Shown here one piece after another: positions 33,138 to 42,782 of a stretch of DNA of 64,000 bases. The DNA comes from Siderastrea siderea. Taxonomy: Eukaryota; Cnidaria; Anthozoa; Scleractinia; Rhizangiidae. Location: contig OZ034971.1 of assembly GCA_964030785.1 (NCBI GenBank), forward strand, positions 16,251,400-16,315,399, read 5' to 3'. The notes beneath the pieces are model-generated. The model made no database searches. It worked only from the letters and a program-made list of their open reading frames with translations, and had not been told where the DNA came from. The number at the start of each line of letters is the position of its first letter. Position 1 is the stretch's first letter. The position numbers and the translations under genes were made by a program.

Positions 33138-33833
33138 GACGTTTTTGATAGGTGCGTGTCCATCCTTCGTCTTTTAACAGGTGACTCAACAAGCGTTGTT
33201 GATCGGACGAGGCAGGGTGTAAGTCCAACATCAAATAACCATAAGGACGCGTGGTGGCCTGATGAAAGGTCCCTAAACTGTCTTTCCAAGTACTGGGAAA
33301 CGATTGAAGCAACACGTTGCGCACCCCCAATTGATCCCGAGGGTTCTTGAACGCCACAATGTGATGCACATTGCGGGAAATACTTTTGGCATATTTGCCC
33401 ACGGGAAACATGCCTTGGCACAAGTAAAGCACTGTCACGTTTTGATGATGCGAATGTTTGGTGAATAAATCCAACACGTGTTTATCGTGACTCCCTTCAT
33501 CCATCAAATCATCCAACACGAGGACCCCTTGCCCTTGAGGAAACCATTGCACCAAGGTTTGATGATTGGGAATGCCTTCGTGAAACACCACTCCTTGATC
33601 TTGCATGGATTGAAATCGATCTTGCCAGGCGCCATAACAATAATGCACTTGGGTGGGTGGGGTTTCGAACAAGTCCTGGTTGTCTAACAAGAGTTTTTCC
33701 GAGTTTTTTCCGGTTTTGCCACATCCCGAAGGACCCACCACCAAAATTACTGGACGGGGTATGAAAACGAAACGGTTGGCCCGTTTCCATGACTGCCAGA
33801 CAAACAATGACACACCAGGGGTTTATTTTCCAT
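33133..33833 (-). CDS. A32/FtsK-HerA-type DNA packaging ATPase
   Basis: About 230 residues with Walker A GPSGCGKT near residue 30, Walker B VLVLDDLMDE near residue 100, and the HSHHQNVTVLYLCQ segment containing the sensor residues. The C-terminal TRPYGYLMLDL block is typical of Polinton and adintovirus ATPases that translocate DNA into the capsid. The best ATG is at 33833, but it is out of phase by two bases with the main frame, at a GTGTG repeat (33811-33815). The in-frame alternative is GTG at 33813. It sits between the protease and structural genes. Otherwise intact. Confidence 0.9.
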
Positions 33834-33840
33834 CTTTTTA

Positions 33841-34380
33841 TTAACAACAACGTTGATGATACGGGCTACAACAGACTTGGTGCCAACTCTTTTCTTGGCC
33901 TACAATCAATTGTTGGATGCGTTGACCTACTTGATGGTCATTGCTTACATAATTGTGATTGGAAAAATCATTTAAAAACTCTTGCAAGGTCCGTCCACGG
34001 GATTTGGCTTTCAAGTACAACAACGCATAACCGCGACACGACTTGCTAGGGATGGCTTGCAGGGACTTGCCATTGGTCACCACGTACTTCCAATGTCGCA
34101 CGATCCACTCTCGCAACGGGGTGGCTTGCTCGTACCGTTCCAACGGCAACTTATAACTGTCCAACACTTCACACACGTTCTGATCGGTCCATACCGCTAA
34201 CCAATGTTGACCGGGTTGATCGTGAGGGTCCGTGTTCACAATGTAACCTTGCGGTGTTTTCTTGCGGGGGGTCTTGGGTAAACGATCACAGGCCACTGTG
34301 ACGTAAAACACCGGTTTTAATTGAGGGTCGTCTCGTGCTAAATAATCCAATTGCACATTATTCAAGGCCACGTGTTCCAT
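33841..34380 (-). CDS. Adenain-like cysteine protease (maturation protease)
   Basis: 179 residues from ATG 34380. The catalytic order of adenovirus protease is present: His59 in QHWLAVW, Asp74 in EVLDSYKL, Gln108 in KSLQAIPS and Cys115 in SKSCRGYALLYL. It would cleave capsid precursor proteins. The gene starts 8 bp below the capsid gene stop and ends beside the ATPase start, the usual Polinton order. Intact in this copy. A C-terminal Cys-rich tail (CCSPYHQRCC) is unusual and unexplained. Confidence 0.9.
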   Translation of the reverse strand: MEHVALNNVQLDYLARDDPQLKPVFYVTVACDRLPKTPRKKTPQGYIVNTDPHDQPGQHWLAVWTDQNVCEVLDSYKLPLERYEQATPLREWIVRHWKYVVTNGKSLQAIPSKSCRGYALLYLKAKSRGRTLQEFLNDFSNHNYVSNDHQVGQRIQQLIVGQEKSWHQVCCSPYHQRCC

Positions 34381-34388
34381 CTTTTTCT

Positions 34389-35763
34389 TTAATACTGGTA
34401 AATGTTGTACAAAACGGCTCCGTTCGAGTCAATCTCCAGCAAGTTCTCAAATTCTCCATACACGAGCACGGTTATATTGGTATTGGGCGCGGCTCCAAAT
34501 TCCAAGCTGAGTTGTAAGTCTCCGGTTTGCTTGGGGTTGAGTCTTTGACTGTCAGCACATCCATTGGCCACCTTGTAAAACATGAGCAAGGTACAATTTT
34601 TAGCTTGGCCCCATACTTCCAGTTCCACCCTATTGCCTTACTTTTTGCACCAACCTCCACTGGCTTGCAGAAAACGGAAGTACCCTAGATTATCTCGGGT
34701 ACCATTGTTGTGCACCAAGTGCAGGGTTTCATAAGGGTATTCTTCTCCTTTGACAATCTGTCGAATGGAACTCAAACCAAATTTCTGGAAGCAGAACGGA
34801 TCTCGGGTCACATCGCCATTGAAGGCGCGGCTGTCCACCAAACCCACAATCAAACGGTCGGGCACTTTGTTTTGAAACAGGTTGGGGATGTCAAAGCGGA
34901 CCAGGTTGCCTTGCATGCTAAAGGTGCGGATTTCACTGCGGACGGTAGGGTAGGTGGCGATTTGTCCCTCATTGTGTCTTTGGGCAGACAAAGTCTTGTA
35001 CACGGTTTCATTCAAACGCAGTTGACATAGATGAAAACGCAGCTTCACATCGCCTTCCATCAATCGACCAGCCAGACCCACGCCATTCAAAAACAGGTTC
35101 GGGCCGTTGAAATGAAATTTCATCTTGATTTCTACCCCAGGCACCAACAGTTTGCCGGTGTGAAACACATCCAAGTGAGGGGTAAACACCAGACTGTGGG
35201 TGACGCCTCCAGCATACTTGCGGGTTTCTGCGACGGAGGCAGCCAAGGCGGCTTTGTGATTGGCACTGAGATTGGTATAGACTACATGTGGTCCAGTACT
35301 GTTGGTGTTGTTGGCGGTCCATCGGGGTGGGAAATCCACTTGATTGAACCACCCTTGAGGTCCTAACACCGTCTTGCCATCTTCTCGGTCAAAATTCAAC
35401 AAGCTTTCGAGGTAAGCTTTGTAATGATAGGTGTCTGATTGAGGACTGATCAAGGTGCCATTCAACTGCAAGTCAATTTGTTTGATGATGGAATGGGCCA
35501 AATTATTTTTCGTTGGCCACCAAGTCATCGTTCGTACTCTTTTTCAATCTCAATTCCATGGTAAAGTAACTGCGCCCCAAATTCACAAAATCGTCCAACC
35601 CAGCAATGATGAATTCCATGGGATTGATGCCGGTGGTGGTGGGTTGAATGGTGACCATGCGATAGACATTGATGCTAATGTCGGTCGGAGGCACCTCGAA
35701 AATGCGCAACGCCGGGTTGAGGGTCCCTTCGGAACGCGCGTGAGCGGGGGCGGCTTCGGTCAT
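34389..35763 (-). pseudogene. Major capsid protein, double jelly-roll (hexon-like), frameshifted
   Basis: About 458 residues in three frames. ATG 35763 starts an Ala/His-rich head, then FEVPPTDISINVYRMVTIQP. A frame change near 35515 leads to LAHSIIKQIDLQLNGTLISP, a TYHYKAYLESLLNFD stretch and the long beta-rich core. A second change near 34630 leads to the C-terminus, with LNPKQTGDLQLSLEFG and NITVLVYGEFENLLEID. These C-terminal words are the strongest family signature of the Polinton capsid protein. It would build the icosahedral shell. A TATA box lies 50 bp before the ATG. Confidence 0.88.
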
Positions 35764-35765
35764 GG

Positions 35766-35999
35766 TTAACGTCGTCGTCGCCGAGTGGTCGAACCACCCC
35801 GTCGTGAGGGGTTTTTATACCGTCGTCGTGCTAAGCGTTGTCTCAAATCAAACCCGGGCACTCTCATCACCTCGGGACTCAACCATCCTCCACGTTGTCG
35901 TCGTCGTCTCATGAGTTTCCAAAAAGGAAACAGACCCCCACGTTGTGGGAATCTCCTATCACTACGAATCCGTCGAGGACGGGAAGGCACTGGATCCAT
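35766..35999 (-). CDS. Arg-rich core-like protein (77 aa)
   Basis: ATG 35999 overlaps the stop codon of the upstream gene. About a third of the residues are Arg, with two GG motifs (QRGGLFPFW and RQRGGWLSP) that could be adenain cleavage sites, as in adenovirus pVII/pX. It ends in a run of Arg directly before the capsid gene. A role in condensing virion DNA is inferred. Confidence 0.55.
   Translation of the reverse strand: MDPVPSRPRRIRSDRRFPQRGGLFPFWKLMRRRRQRGGWLSPEVMRVPGFDLRQRLARRRYKNPSRRGGSTTRRRRR
35813..35819 (-). promoter_or_regulatory. TATA box before the major capsid gene
   Basis: TATAAAA on the minus strand, 50 bp before the capsid ATG at 35763. Confidence 0.5.
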
Positions 36000-36334
36000 T
36001 ACACACCAAAAATATCTCGAGCTCGTTTGACTTGTTTGGGAAACAACGCACTGGCCACACGCACGGCTTGTTTCACGTCCTTATTACTCAAGGCTTTCTT
36101 GGCTTGTTTGGTGATTTCCTTTTTGAGGACGTCTTCGGCTTTTCGTTTGACGCCTCGTGATAACCCCGTTTCCAATCCACTCAAAATATTACTAGGCAGT
36201 TTCAAAGGATTTCGAGTCCTTTTAAGGCCTTGGAGACCCCCACGCACGAGATCCGTCACCAGCCCTTTTCCACTTTGACCATGTTGATCATACCACTCGT
36301 CCGTGCGAAATCGTGTCAAACTCCCCCGTTGCAT
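35999..36334 (-). CDS. Minor virion protein candidate (111 aa)
   Basis: I choose ATG 36334 (QRGSLTRFRTDEWYD) because a TATA box lies just upstream and the frame beyond it has no further conserved look. The protein has a Gly-rich segment (SGKGLVTDLVRGGLQGLK), then a basic amphipathic half (KRKAEDVLKKEITKQAKKAL). Amphipathic Lys-rich helices and a possible GG cleavage site resemble adenovirus pVI or pVII in plan, but there is no sequence proof. Confidence 0.55.
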   Translation of the reverse strand: MQRGSLTRFRTDEWYDQHGQSGKGLVTDLVRGGLQGLKRTRNPLKLPSNILSGLETGLSRGVKRKAEDVLKKEITKQAKKALSNKDVKQAVRVASALFPKQVKRARDIFGV

Positions 36335-36393
36335 GTTTACTTCTTTGCTCTTCACCAAGGACAACTGTGCTTCACGTGCCCCTTTCTCTCTTT

Positions 36394-36400
36394 TTTTATA
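36394..36400 (-). promoter_or_regulatory. TATA box before 36334 gene
   Basis: TATAAAA in GGTATAAAAAAAGAG on the minus strand, 60 bp before ATG 36334. Confidence 0.45.
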
Positions 36401-36413
36401 CCGTGGCCCCCTT

Positions 36414-36611
36414 TCATCGTCTTTTTCTCCGAATGGCCGCTTCCAACCCTTTTCTGGCTCCGTAACTAGCAGCACCGCCCACCGCACCCAACGCGGCTGC
36501 CTTACCCCCAGCGATCAAGGCTGGAATGAGAGCGGCGAGAGGCAATAGACCGCCTCGTTGACGTCTCTTTCCTTGCACCCCTCTCTTTCGATGCGCTCTT
36601 GTCTTCGGCAT
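36414..36611 (-). CDS. pX (mu)-like capsid peptide (65 aa)
   Basis: From ATG 36611: a basic head (PKTRAHRKRGVQGKRRQRGG), then LLPLAALIPALIAGGKAAAL and a Gly/Ala helix ending in a basic tail. Basic head, GG site, then LIPALIA and an ASYGA-type end is the pX-like plan of Polintons and adenoviruses. It probably binds the packaged DNA or membranes after cleavage by the protease. Intact. Confidence 0.65.
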   Translation of the reverse strand: MPKTRAHRKRGVQGKRRQRGGLLPLAALIPALIAGGKAAALGAVGGAASYGARKGLEAAIRRKRR

Positions 36612-36645
36612 ATTTTCACTGACCGTCCCTTTTCAAGGGACCCTC

Positions 36646-37694
36646 TTATGTCTTTTTGAAGTGTAACGTGACAATGGTGTTGCCTTCGCCAAACTCGACC
36701 AAGTCTCCCCCGGTTCCAAACGTTTCGGCCACTTGAATTTGAATGATTTCCACCACTTCATTGCGAAGAGACATGTATTGAATGTGTAACGGTTCAAAGT
36801 ACAGGGTGCCTCGTCCTTCTCGCTTGTACTGGATTTCTCGCAACAAATCGGTCACGCGATTGCCCACAATCGTACTGCCTGCCACGTCGAAGTACACGTG
36901 CAACGATCGAGCGGGTTCTCCCACCACCGCACGAAACGCCACATTCAAGTTGGTGAAACGCCAACCACAACTCATACTCAATTGTAAATAATCCGGTAAA
37001 AAAGAACGCACCGTCCAAAAGACCGGGTTGCTCTGATCGTCGTTCAAATCGTTCCAATCGTTGTCAATCGGTTTTCTCATGTTGGGTATTTGATCACCCA
37101 TGAATTCTTGCTGTACGTTGGGTCCCAAAATCAACCCACTGTCGATTTTACGTAAGCATCCCATCTTGAGTGCTAACTTGGTGTAGATGGCCAGGGAGGG
37201 CGTGTCGTTTTTGCAATGGCAGACATTCGTGTTGTCGATGAGCAGATCGTCGCCTTCCCAACGAAACTTGACGTAGGTGTGTTTGCCCTGATCATTGGTA
37301 AAACGTCCTCCTTGAACCGCCGTTTCCTTGCGTCGTTGTTCCAAGTGAGCAATGGTCGCTTTCATGAAACTCACCCCATCCACCACCCAATCCAAATCTT
37401 GGATGTCATTGATGAGGGCTTGCGCTGTCCCTATTCGCGCGGCCATTTCCCCGTCTTTTCCACCCGGTTTGGGGATGGTTTGGTCCCAGGACGTACCCAT
37501 GATGTACCCTCTTTTTTGACGAACTCGTACAAATTGATGCGAGCATCTGGTAAGGAAATGACACTCAAGCCTACTTGCCATTGATCCCCGGATAACTGCA
37601 ATGGTTGGGGTAAACGAATCTTGAACGAATTGGCTTGGTTGTTGGGAAATTCACGTCGGTTGGCATGACTGGGTAACGTCACGTAGAATGACAT
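36646..37694 (-). pseudogene. FYVTLPS-type virion protein, copy A (one frameshift)
   Basis: ATG 37694 begins SFYVTLPSHANRREFPNNQ, the signature N-terminus of a widespread Polinton protein (MxFYVTLPS, then a WQVGL strand). A frame change between about 37470 and 37520, near a T7/A7 run, moves into the long frame that ends with YKREGRGTLYFEPLHIQY and FGEGNTIVTLHFKK. The beta-rich pattern fits a penton, fibre or minor capsid role; this assignment is from context, not proof. Copy B follows upstream with its stop 15 bp before this ATG. Confidence 0.65.
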
Positions 37695-37708
37695 CCTGTC
37701 TTTTTTCT

Positions 37709-38766
37709 TCACACCACGGCCTCCCTTTTAAAGTGGAGGGTCAGGAGGGTATTCCCTTCGCCAAATTGCACCAGATCCCCATTGGTTTCGGCCATCTGGG
37801 TTTCCACGATTTCCACCACTTTATTGCGTACCGGGACATATTGAATGTGTCCAGGTTCAAAGTGGGTGGTTTCTTTCGGATGATACTTCATTTCTCTTAA
37901 GAGATCCGTGATGCGATTGCCCACCGTGCTGCTGGTGCCTACATCGCAATACATGTGCAAAGGACGCGTCGAGGGAAATTCCGTGGACGGACGAAATTTT
38001 TCGTTCAAATTCACAAGACGCCAATTGCACGTGACACTCCACATCACATAATCCCCATCCACTTTCCAAAAGGTGGGCTTGTTGTCGGCCCCCGGGACTT
38101 CGGACGGGGTGGGAATCGTGTCCGATACATTCGGACACATTCGTGCAATACATTCGGTCCCAGGCGATACTTGCCCGTGGAGACTTCTTCGATCCAACCC
38201 ATCTTCAGGGCCAAGGTTTTTCTCCATAACACGCGCGCTACTTGTCGTTGGGCATCCACATTGACGGTATTCAACGACAAATCCCCTTGAGTGGTCCATT
38301 CAAAGGTCGGGTACAACTTGAGTCCGTCGCTCTCCGCCCCTTTTTTTTTGGGTTGGGTTCGTAGGGCACGTTCTTTTTCGTAGCGATACACCAGTTGGTG
38401 AAAAAATTGCGATCCCGTCGATGAGGACAAACTGTCTTTCATGTCGCGACCCCTGACTGTCAATTAGCGCCTTTCGTGCAACCACCATTCCGTATTCTGT
38501 ACCTCGTCTTTCTCATACACGCGTTCGTGCCATTGCACGTACAGCAGAGGATCTTGTTCGTTGACAAATTGTTCCCCTACCACGGGAATGATCGGTAAGG
38601 ACAAACTCACCATGCCCACATGCCAACCTCGTCCCACAAATCGAATGGGTTTGGGCAACCAGTTTCTGAAATGATGGGCCCGGTTCTGAGGAAACTCGCG
38701 GGTACTGGCGTGACTCATCAACGTCACGTAAAACGAGGAGCTGGGAACCCTCGTCATGCTGGCCAT
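37709..38766 (-). pseudogene. FYVTLPS-type virion protein, copy B (broken)
   Basis: ATG 38766 opens SSSFYVTLMSHASTREFPQN, parallel to copy A. An in-frame TAA at 38464-38466 interrupts it, and a frame change near 38150 leads to the C-terminus with REMKYHPKETTHFEPGHIQY and FGEGNTLLTLHFKR. The two copies are similar along their length, so this is a tandem duplication with divergence. Both copies end with the same GNT-TLHFK strand. Copy B appears more damaged than copy A. Confidence 0.65.
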
Positions 38767-38770
38767 CCAA

Positions 38771-39880
38771 CTATTGGAGTTGTCTTTTGGGTCTTGTCTC
38801 TTTCGTACTGGCCTTTTTCTTTTTCTTGGGTTGTCGGAGAGAGGTCACGTCTCCTCTGGCAATCCAACTATTGTACTTGTCCGGCCACCCTTTCCACTTG
38901 ACCAACCACTGATCTTTTTGACGCTTAAGTACCTTTTCGATCCGAAACAAGCCTTGGTCAAACACGTGCACTTTTTGTAAATCGGCGTCGTAAAACGTGC
39001 CTTGGACGGGCGTGTCATCCCATTCGCGAATCTTATAGGTGGGCACAGGTCCCGGCACCACGCGATGCACCACAAACACTTCTTTGGTCCAACCGGGCAC
39101 ATAGCCTTTTTCAAACGTACGATGAATCTTGTTGAGACGCACACGATCTCCCGTTTTCCTTTCAACCGTGGGTCGTGCAGACGTTCCACACGGCTTCCTC
39201 GTTCTCCCACGTCACGTCTTGGGGGGCCATGCCAATACTCCGATGGTGCGTGGCATTGTAGCCTTGAGCCAACTCGGGTAAGGCATCGTCAAACCGTAAG
39301 GTGTTGGCGGCTGTGAAATAGCGGTACAAGCGCGCGTTCTTTCAACGTGCGGTTAAATCGTTCAACCACACTCGCTTTGGCATCCCCTTCGGTGGAAAAA
39401 TGTTGGATCCCTTGATCCTCGAGCCAACGTTGAAACGTCCGGTTGTAAAATTCCGTGCCTCGATCCGTTTGCAATCGGTTGGGTCGACGTCCTTGTTTCA
39501 AAATCTTGTCAAAGGCTTGAACCAACGCCACCCCGGTTTTGGCTTTCAACGGTTGCACCCACGCGTACTTGGACAGGACATCCAACACCGTCAGTAAATA
39601 CCGAATGCCCCGATTATACTTGGCCAAGGGTTGGACTTCCACCAAATCCGCGACCCATTGATCATCTAACCCCCCTACGATTAGGACGACGTCGAGGTTT
39701 ATGCAACGTATAGGCCAAATCCCGTTCCAACACACGTTGGGCTTGTTTCAAAGGAATGTGATGGGCTCGAGCAAACCGTGACACGCCCTCTAAACTGCCG
39801 GGGGCTCTAGGATCATGGTAACGGGCCAACCACTGTTGTGAGACATCTAGCTTTTTTCGTTTTGTCTTTCGAGGTGCCAT
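38771..39880 (-). pseudogene. Retroviral-type integrase with chromodomain (frameshifted)
   Basis: ATG 39880 starts a basic N-terminus and a helix-turn-helix-like segment (RAHHIPLKQAQRVLERDLAY, TLHKP). A frame change near 39690 leads to the DDE core: DDQWVADLVEV, a KYAWVQPLKAKTG block, LQTDRGTEF and VVERFNRTLK. Further changes follow near 39320 and 39190. The C-terminus is a chromodomain (FRIEKVLKRQ, then WLVKWKGWPDKYNSW) and a Lys-rich tail. It would insert the element with 6-bp duplications; chromodomains can steer integration to marked chromatin. At least three frame changes make this copy inactive. Confidence 0.88.
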
Positions 39881-40196
39881 ACCTTCTGACACTCATCCCA
39901 CAGGGTGTGTATGGGAGGGACCGTACTGGGGTGCGCCTTTTGAATGGTTCGATACCATCGCCATGCCTTCGGGTGGGGTTTCAACCATAAGACAAACACG
40001 GCCCATCGATACAAGTTGAGATGCGCCAGGGTGTGTTCAAAGACTTTGAGAGGATGGGTGTCCTCGGGACAGGTGGGAATGGGTGTTTTCTCGCCTGCTT
40101 GGTGGTCATATAAATATCGGCACAGGGTTGATGACATCGCCATTGAACCAGAGACAAGAAAGAATCCCACGCATAACGCATCAACACAGACTCCAT
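39847..40196 (-). pseudogene. Unknown small protein before integrase (frameshifted)
   Basis: ATG 40196 (ESVLMRYAWDSFLSLVQW) lies 29 bp below a TATA box. A frame change near 40130 leads to a frame reading LCRYLYDHQAGEKTPIPTCP and LAHLNLYRWAVFVLWLKPHP, with stop at 39847 overlapping the integrase start. It is rich in Trp, His and aromatic residues. I do not recognise it. Confidence 0.5.
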
Positions 40197-40224
40197 GTTT
40201 CAAAACTGACTTTATTCGTACTCC

Positions 40225-40231
40225 TTTTATA
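40225..40231 (-). promoter_or_regulatory. TATA box before 40196 gene
   Basis: TATAAAA on the minus strand, 29 bp before ATG 40196; probably also drives the integrase. Confidence 0.55.
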
Positions 40232-40334
40232 CATTTTTTCACAAGTCAAAAAATAAAAGAGCGCACGTATTTTCCGGCGCCCCGGTCGATCATGCTCTTT
40301 TTTCCGGACCTGCTTTTCATTTTTTTCTTAAGAC

Positions 40335-41341
40335 TTAAAATAGACCACGACGGCCATACGTGACAGTCTCTATACCTTTCTGCCAGTTCTCTACAGTGTC
40401 ACTGTACTTGGGTGGAGCCGGGGCCACCATCACCTCTTGACGGTTCTTAAGATCTTGGATTTCTCGCAGCAACTGTTTCTCATAGTCTGTCAGGGGACGT
40501 TCCACTTCCTCTGGACGTCTCACTTGGGGTGGAGGGATGTCATAGCCACGCTTGGGATAACCCTGTGCATCACGGGTCGACAAAGGAGGTTCTGCTTGCT
40601 GGTCTGCCTTTTTGGGGGGATGGTCATGAAACCAGGTCCAGTACTTGGGACCCAACGGTTGATCGGCCCACCGAAAGAAGTGGCACGTTTTCTTGGAACA
40701 GGTCACAAACAACCGATCGGGGTTGGTGGGGGAATGGCTCTGTTGAAGCGTGGCCGGTTCACGACAAAAGCACTGCAAACAACTCCACATGTCCAACACT
40801 TCTGGATGAGGTTGACAATACACGGCCTTCATGTAGTCCGGGGCTTGGTCTTGACCACAAAACAGCAAACAAGGTTGAATGGACATTTGACATAGTGCCA
40901 TCCCTTTTGAGATTGACGGGCCTCCAAACGCACGTCGTGGCAAGGGCACACCATGTAATCCACGGAACTGGGTGGAGGACGAGGTCTTCTTTTCAACCTT
41001 TCATGGTCCTCCTCAGGTGGAGGAGGTATGGGGTCTTGAGCTTCCGCCAAGGCTTCCGTGTTGTCATACACGTTCGTCAGTGTGAATTGAGGCGGGGGTG
41101 TTTGGGTGGATTGATCCACCATGTCATTCAATTCTTTCTTCATTTCTTCCACAGCGGCTCGGGTTTCTTCCACGACTTCGCGTACCACAGGATCACAGTC
41201 CTCGGGTGTCATATGTTGAATCGCATTCTCCTCCTTCTTCTTCTTCCCGGCAGGGTGAGGGCGTTTGGTCGATTTTCTTTTCCGACCCGGATTGGAATAA
41301 CGCGCTGGAGAGACAGGCTCATAGCTCACATCGATGGACAT
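40335..41341 (-). pseudogene. GRF-type zinc-finger protein (one frameshift)
   Basis: ATG 41341 (SIDVSYEPVSPARYS) leads through a basic and acidic linker to a first Cys cluster (VCPCHDVRLEARQSQKGW, then YVKCP). A frame change near 40890 is followed by LLFCGQDQAPDYMKAVY and a clear GRF-like finger: CFCREPATLQQ, PDRLFVTC and CHFFRWAD. GRF fingers bind single-stranded nucleic acid in many DNA repair and viral proteins. The C-terminus has a short coiled coil (YEKQLLREIQDLKNRQE). A replication or transcription role is inferred. A TATA box lies 41 bp upstream. Confidence 0.65.
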
Positions 41342-41381
41342 CCTCCTAAGGTGAGTTGGTCTCATCCCACCGTGCTCGGGT

Positions 41382-41388
41382 TTTTATA
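41382..41388 (-). promoter_or_regulatory. TATA box before the GRF-finger gene
   Basis: TATAAAA in GGGTATAAAAACCC on the minus strand, 41 bp before ATG 41341. Confidence 0.55.
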
Positions 41389-41511
41389 CCCTTGAACCCT
41401 CTTCTTGATTGGTCAGCTTTCATGACCCTATAAGGGCATCTCGTTGTCCCATTGGTCAGCTTTCCCTATTTAAGAAGGTCTTTCCTTCCCTGGGACTCCA
41501 TTTCGGAGTGG

Positions 41512-41748
41512 ATGGACTACTACAAAGATCTCAAGCGTCAAGACTTTGCTTCGGACGAAGAGTATCTGGCCGAACGTGTCAAACGAGGTCTGGCTGCCGG
41601 ATTTACGTTCCAACAGTGCCGACATCATCACCTCATTGATTTGGCTTTGGCCTTAGGGTTGAGTCAGGCCGAGATTCTGGCCATTGTGGGACCCGACACC
41701 AGTTACCTTTTTCCCAACGAATGTGCCCCGACCCAGACATCTACATGA
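41512..41748 (+). CDS. Small helical protein (78 aa), partner of the SLOG gene
   Basis: ATG 41512 (DYYKDLKRQDFASDEEYLAE) starts an intact helical frame with LAAGFTFQQCRHHHLIDLAL and LGLSQAEILAIVGPD. It overlaps the SLOG-like gene by 28 bp in another phase, so the two are probably co-expressed from the promoter region near 41425-41475 (CCCTATAAGGGC and CTATTTAAG). I do not recognise a family. Confidence 0.6.
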   Translation: MDYYKDLKRQDFASDEEYLAERVKRGLAAGFTFQQCRHHHLIDLALALGLSQAEILAIVGPDTSYLFPNECAPTQTST

Positions 41749-42422
41749 TCGGAGAACAAGATCTAGACGCCATGCAACTCAACGTTGGCCATGGACATGT
41801 GGTGTACACCGGGGGAGCCAAAGGCACCGACGAATTGGTCGAACAAATGGCGAAACAGTTTGGCATGCAAGTGGAAGTCCTGGTGCCCCCCAACCATCCC
41901 CGAGCCCAATTTATCACGCCTTCTACGGTGGAAGTGCTGATGCTCGCCAACCCTCATCTTCACCAGGCGGCTCATAAACTGGGGAAACGGATGCCCAGTC
42001 ATTTTTACACGCTTCAATTGCTACAACGCAATTATCAAATTGCCAAAAAAGCGCATACCCTCTATGCTTTTGGCATATTGGAAAAGGATGGCAAACGCGT
42101 GAAAGGGGGCACGGGATGGACCGTGCAATTGGCCATGGACCAAGGCAAACAAGTCTACCTGTTTGACATACCCAGTCAATCGTGGTACCGGTCGGACCAT
42201 TACTACCAGGTCGACGGCGAGTCGACCACGCTGGTAGCTGGCAGTCAATTTGTACCTTGGGGTCCCAAAGGTCCCACTCTTCATCCAAGCAGTGCGGTGG
42301 TGGGGTCCCGAGATTTGGACAACAAAACCCGAGCAGAAATTCAAGCCTTATTCAATCGCACGTTCTGTCTACCCGAGAACATTGACCAATTACGTCTGGA
42401 ACTAGAAGACTTTCATTTGTAA
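41721..42422 (+). CDS. SLOG/DprA-like Rossmann-fold protein (233 aa)
   Basis: The frame opens at ATG 41721 (a later ATG at 41745 is possible). The core has a Rossmann strand and glycine loop (VVYTGGAKGTDELVEQMAKQ), a PPNHPR loop, LLQRNYQIAKKAHTLYAFG, and the second glycine motif GGTGWTVQLAMDQGKQVYLFD shortened here to its first part GGTGW. This order is that of the SLOG superfamily, which includes DprA, LOG and the YAcAr group that bind nucleotide-like ligands or single-stranded DNA. A C-terminal SSAVVGSRDLDNKTRAEI block follows. Intact, unlike many neighbours. Its role in an animal Polinton is unknown; ligand sensing or DNA handling are guesses. Confidence 0.65.
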   Translation: MCPDPDIYMIGEQDLDAMQLNVGHGHVVYTGGAKGTDELVEQMAKQFGMQVEVLVPPNHPRAQFITPSTVEVLMLANPHLHQAAHKLGKRMPSHFYTLQLLQRNYQIAKKAHTLYAFGILEKDGKRVKGGTGWTVQLAMDQGKQVYLFDIPSQSWYRSDHYYQVDGESTTLVAGSQFVPWGPKGPTLHPSSAVVGSRDLDNKTRAEIQALFNRTFCLPENIDQLRLELEDFHL

Positions 42423-42595
42423 ATATTTTTTCATTTTTAGTTCTTACTTTTCAATTGTACATAGCTTTTTTCAATTTTTAGTTTCTTACTTTTCAATTGT
42501 AAATAGCTTTTTTTTATTTTTAGTTTTGATTTTTCAATTTTTTAATTTGTAAATAGCTTTTCAATTTTTTTAGTTTTTCCCATTGTACCTAGAAG
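42423..42595 (+). repeat. AT-rich degenerate tandem repeat after the SLOG gene
   Basis: Three to four imperfect copies of about 45-50 bp share CTTTTCAATTGTAAATAGC and TTTTTAGTTT. They follow the stop codon directly and may act as transcript end or spacer. The rest up to 42782 is AT-rich without frames. Confidence 0.7.
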
Positions 42596-42782
42596 CGCCC
42601 TTGCGGCGTGGCAAGAAATGGACACGGACACCCAATTCATTGTAACATAAACATCTTTTGGTTTAATTAAAAAATTTTAAAAAGCTGACATTACTGGTTT
42701 TGCACGCTTATACAAATATTTTCTCTTGACTCACAGCAGCCTTGACTCACAATGTAAAAAATGTCCACATAAAAAAAACAGT

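Noticed and set aside
32809..33138. 109-codon plus-strand frame
   Set aside because: Antisense to a low-complexity structural gene; only the minus-strand frame has an ATG with an upstream TATA box.
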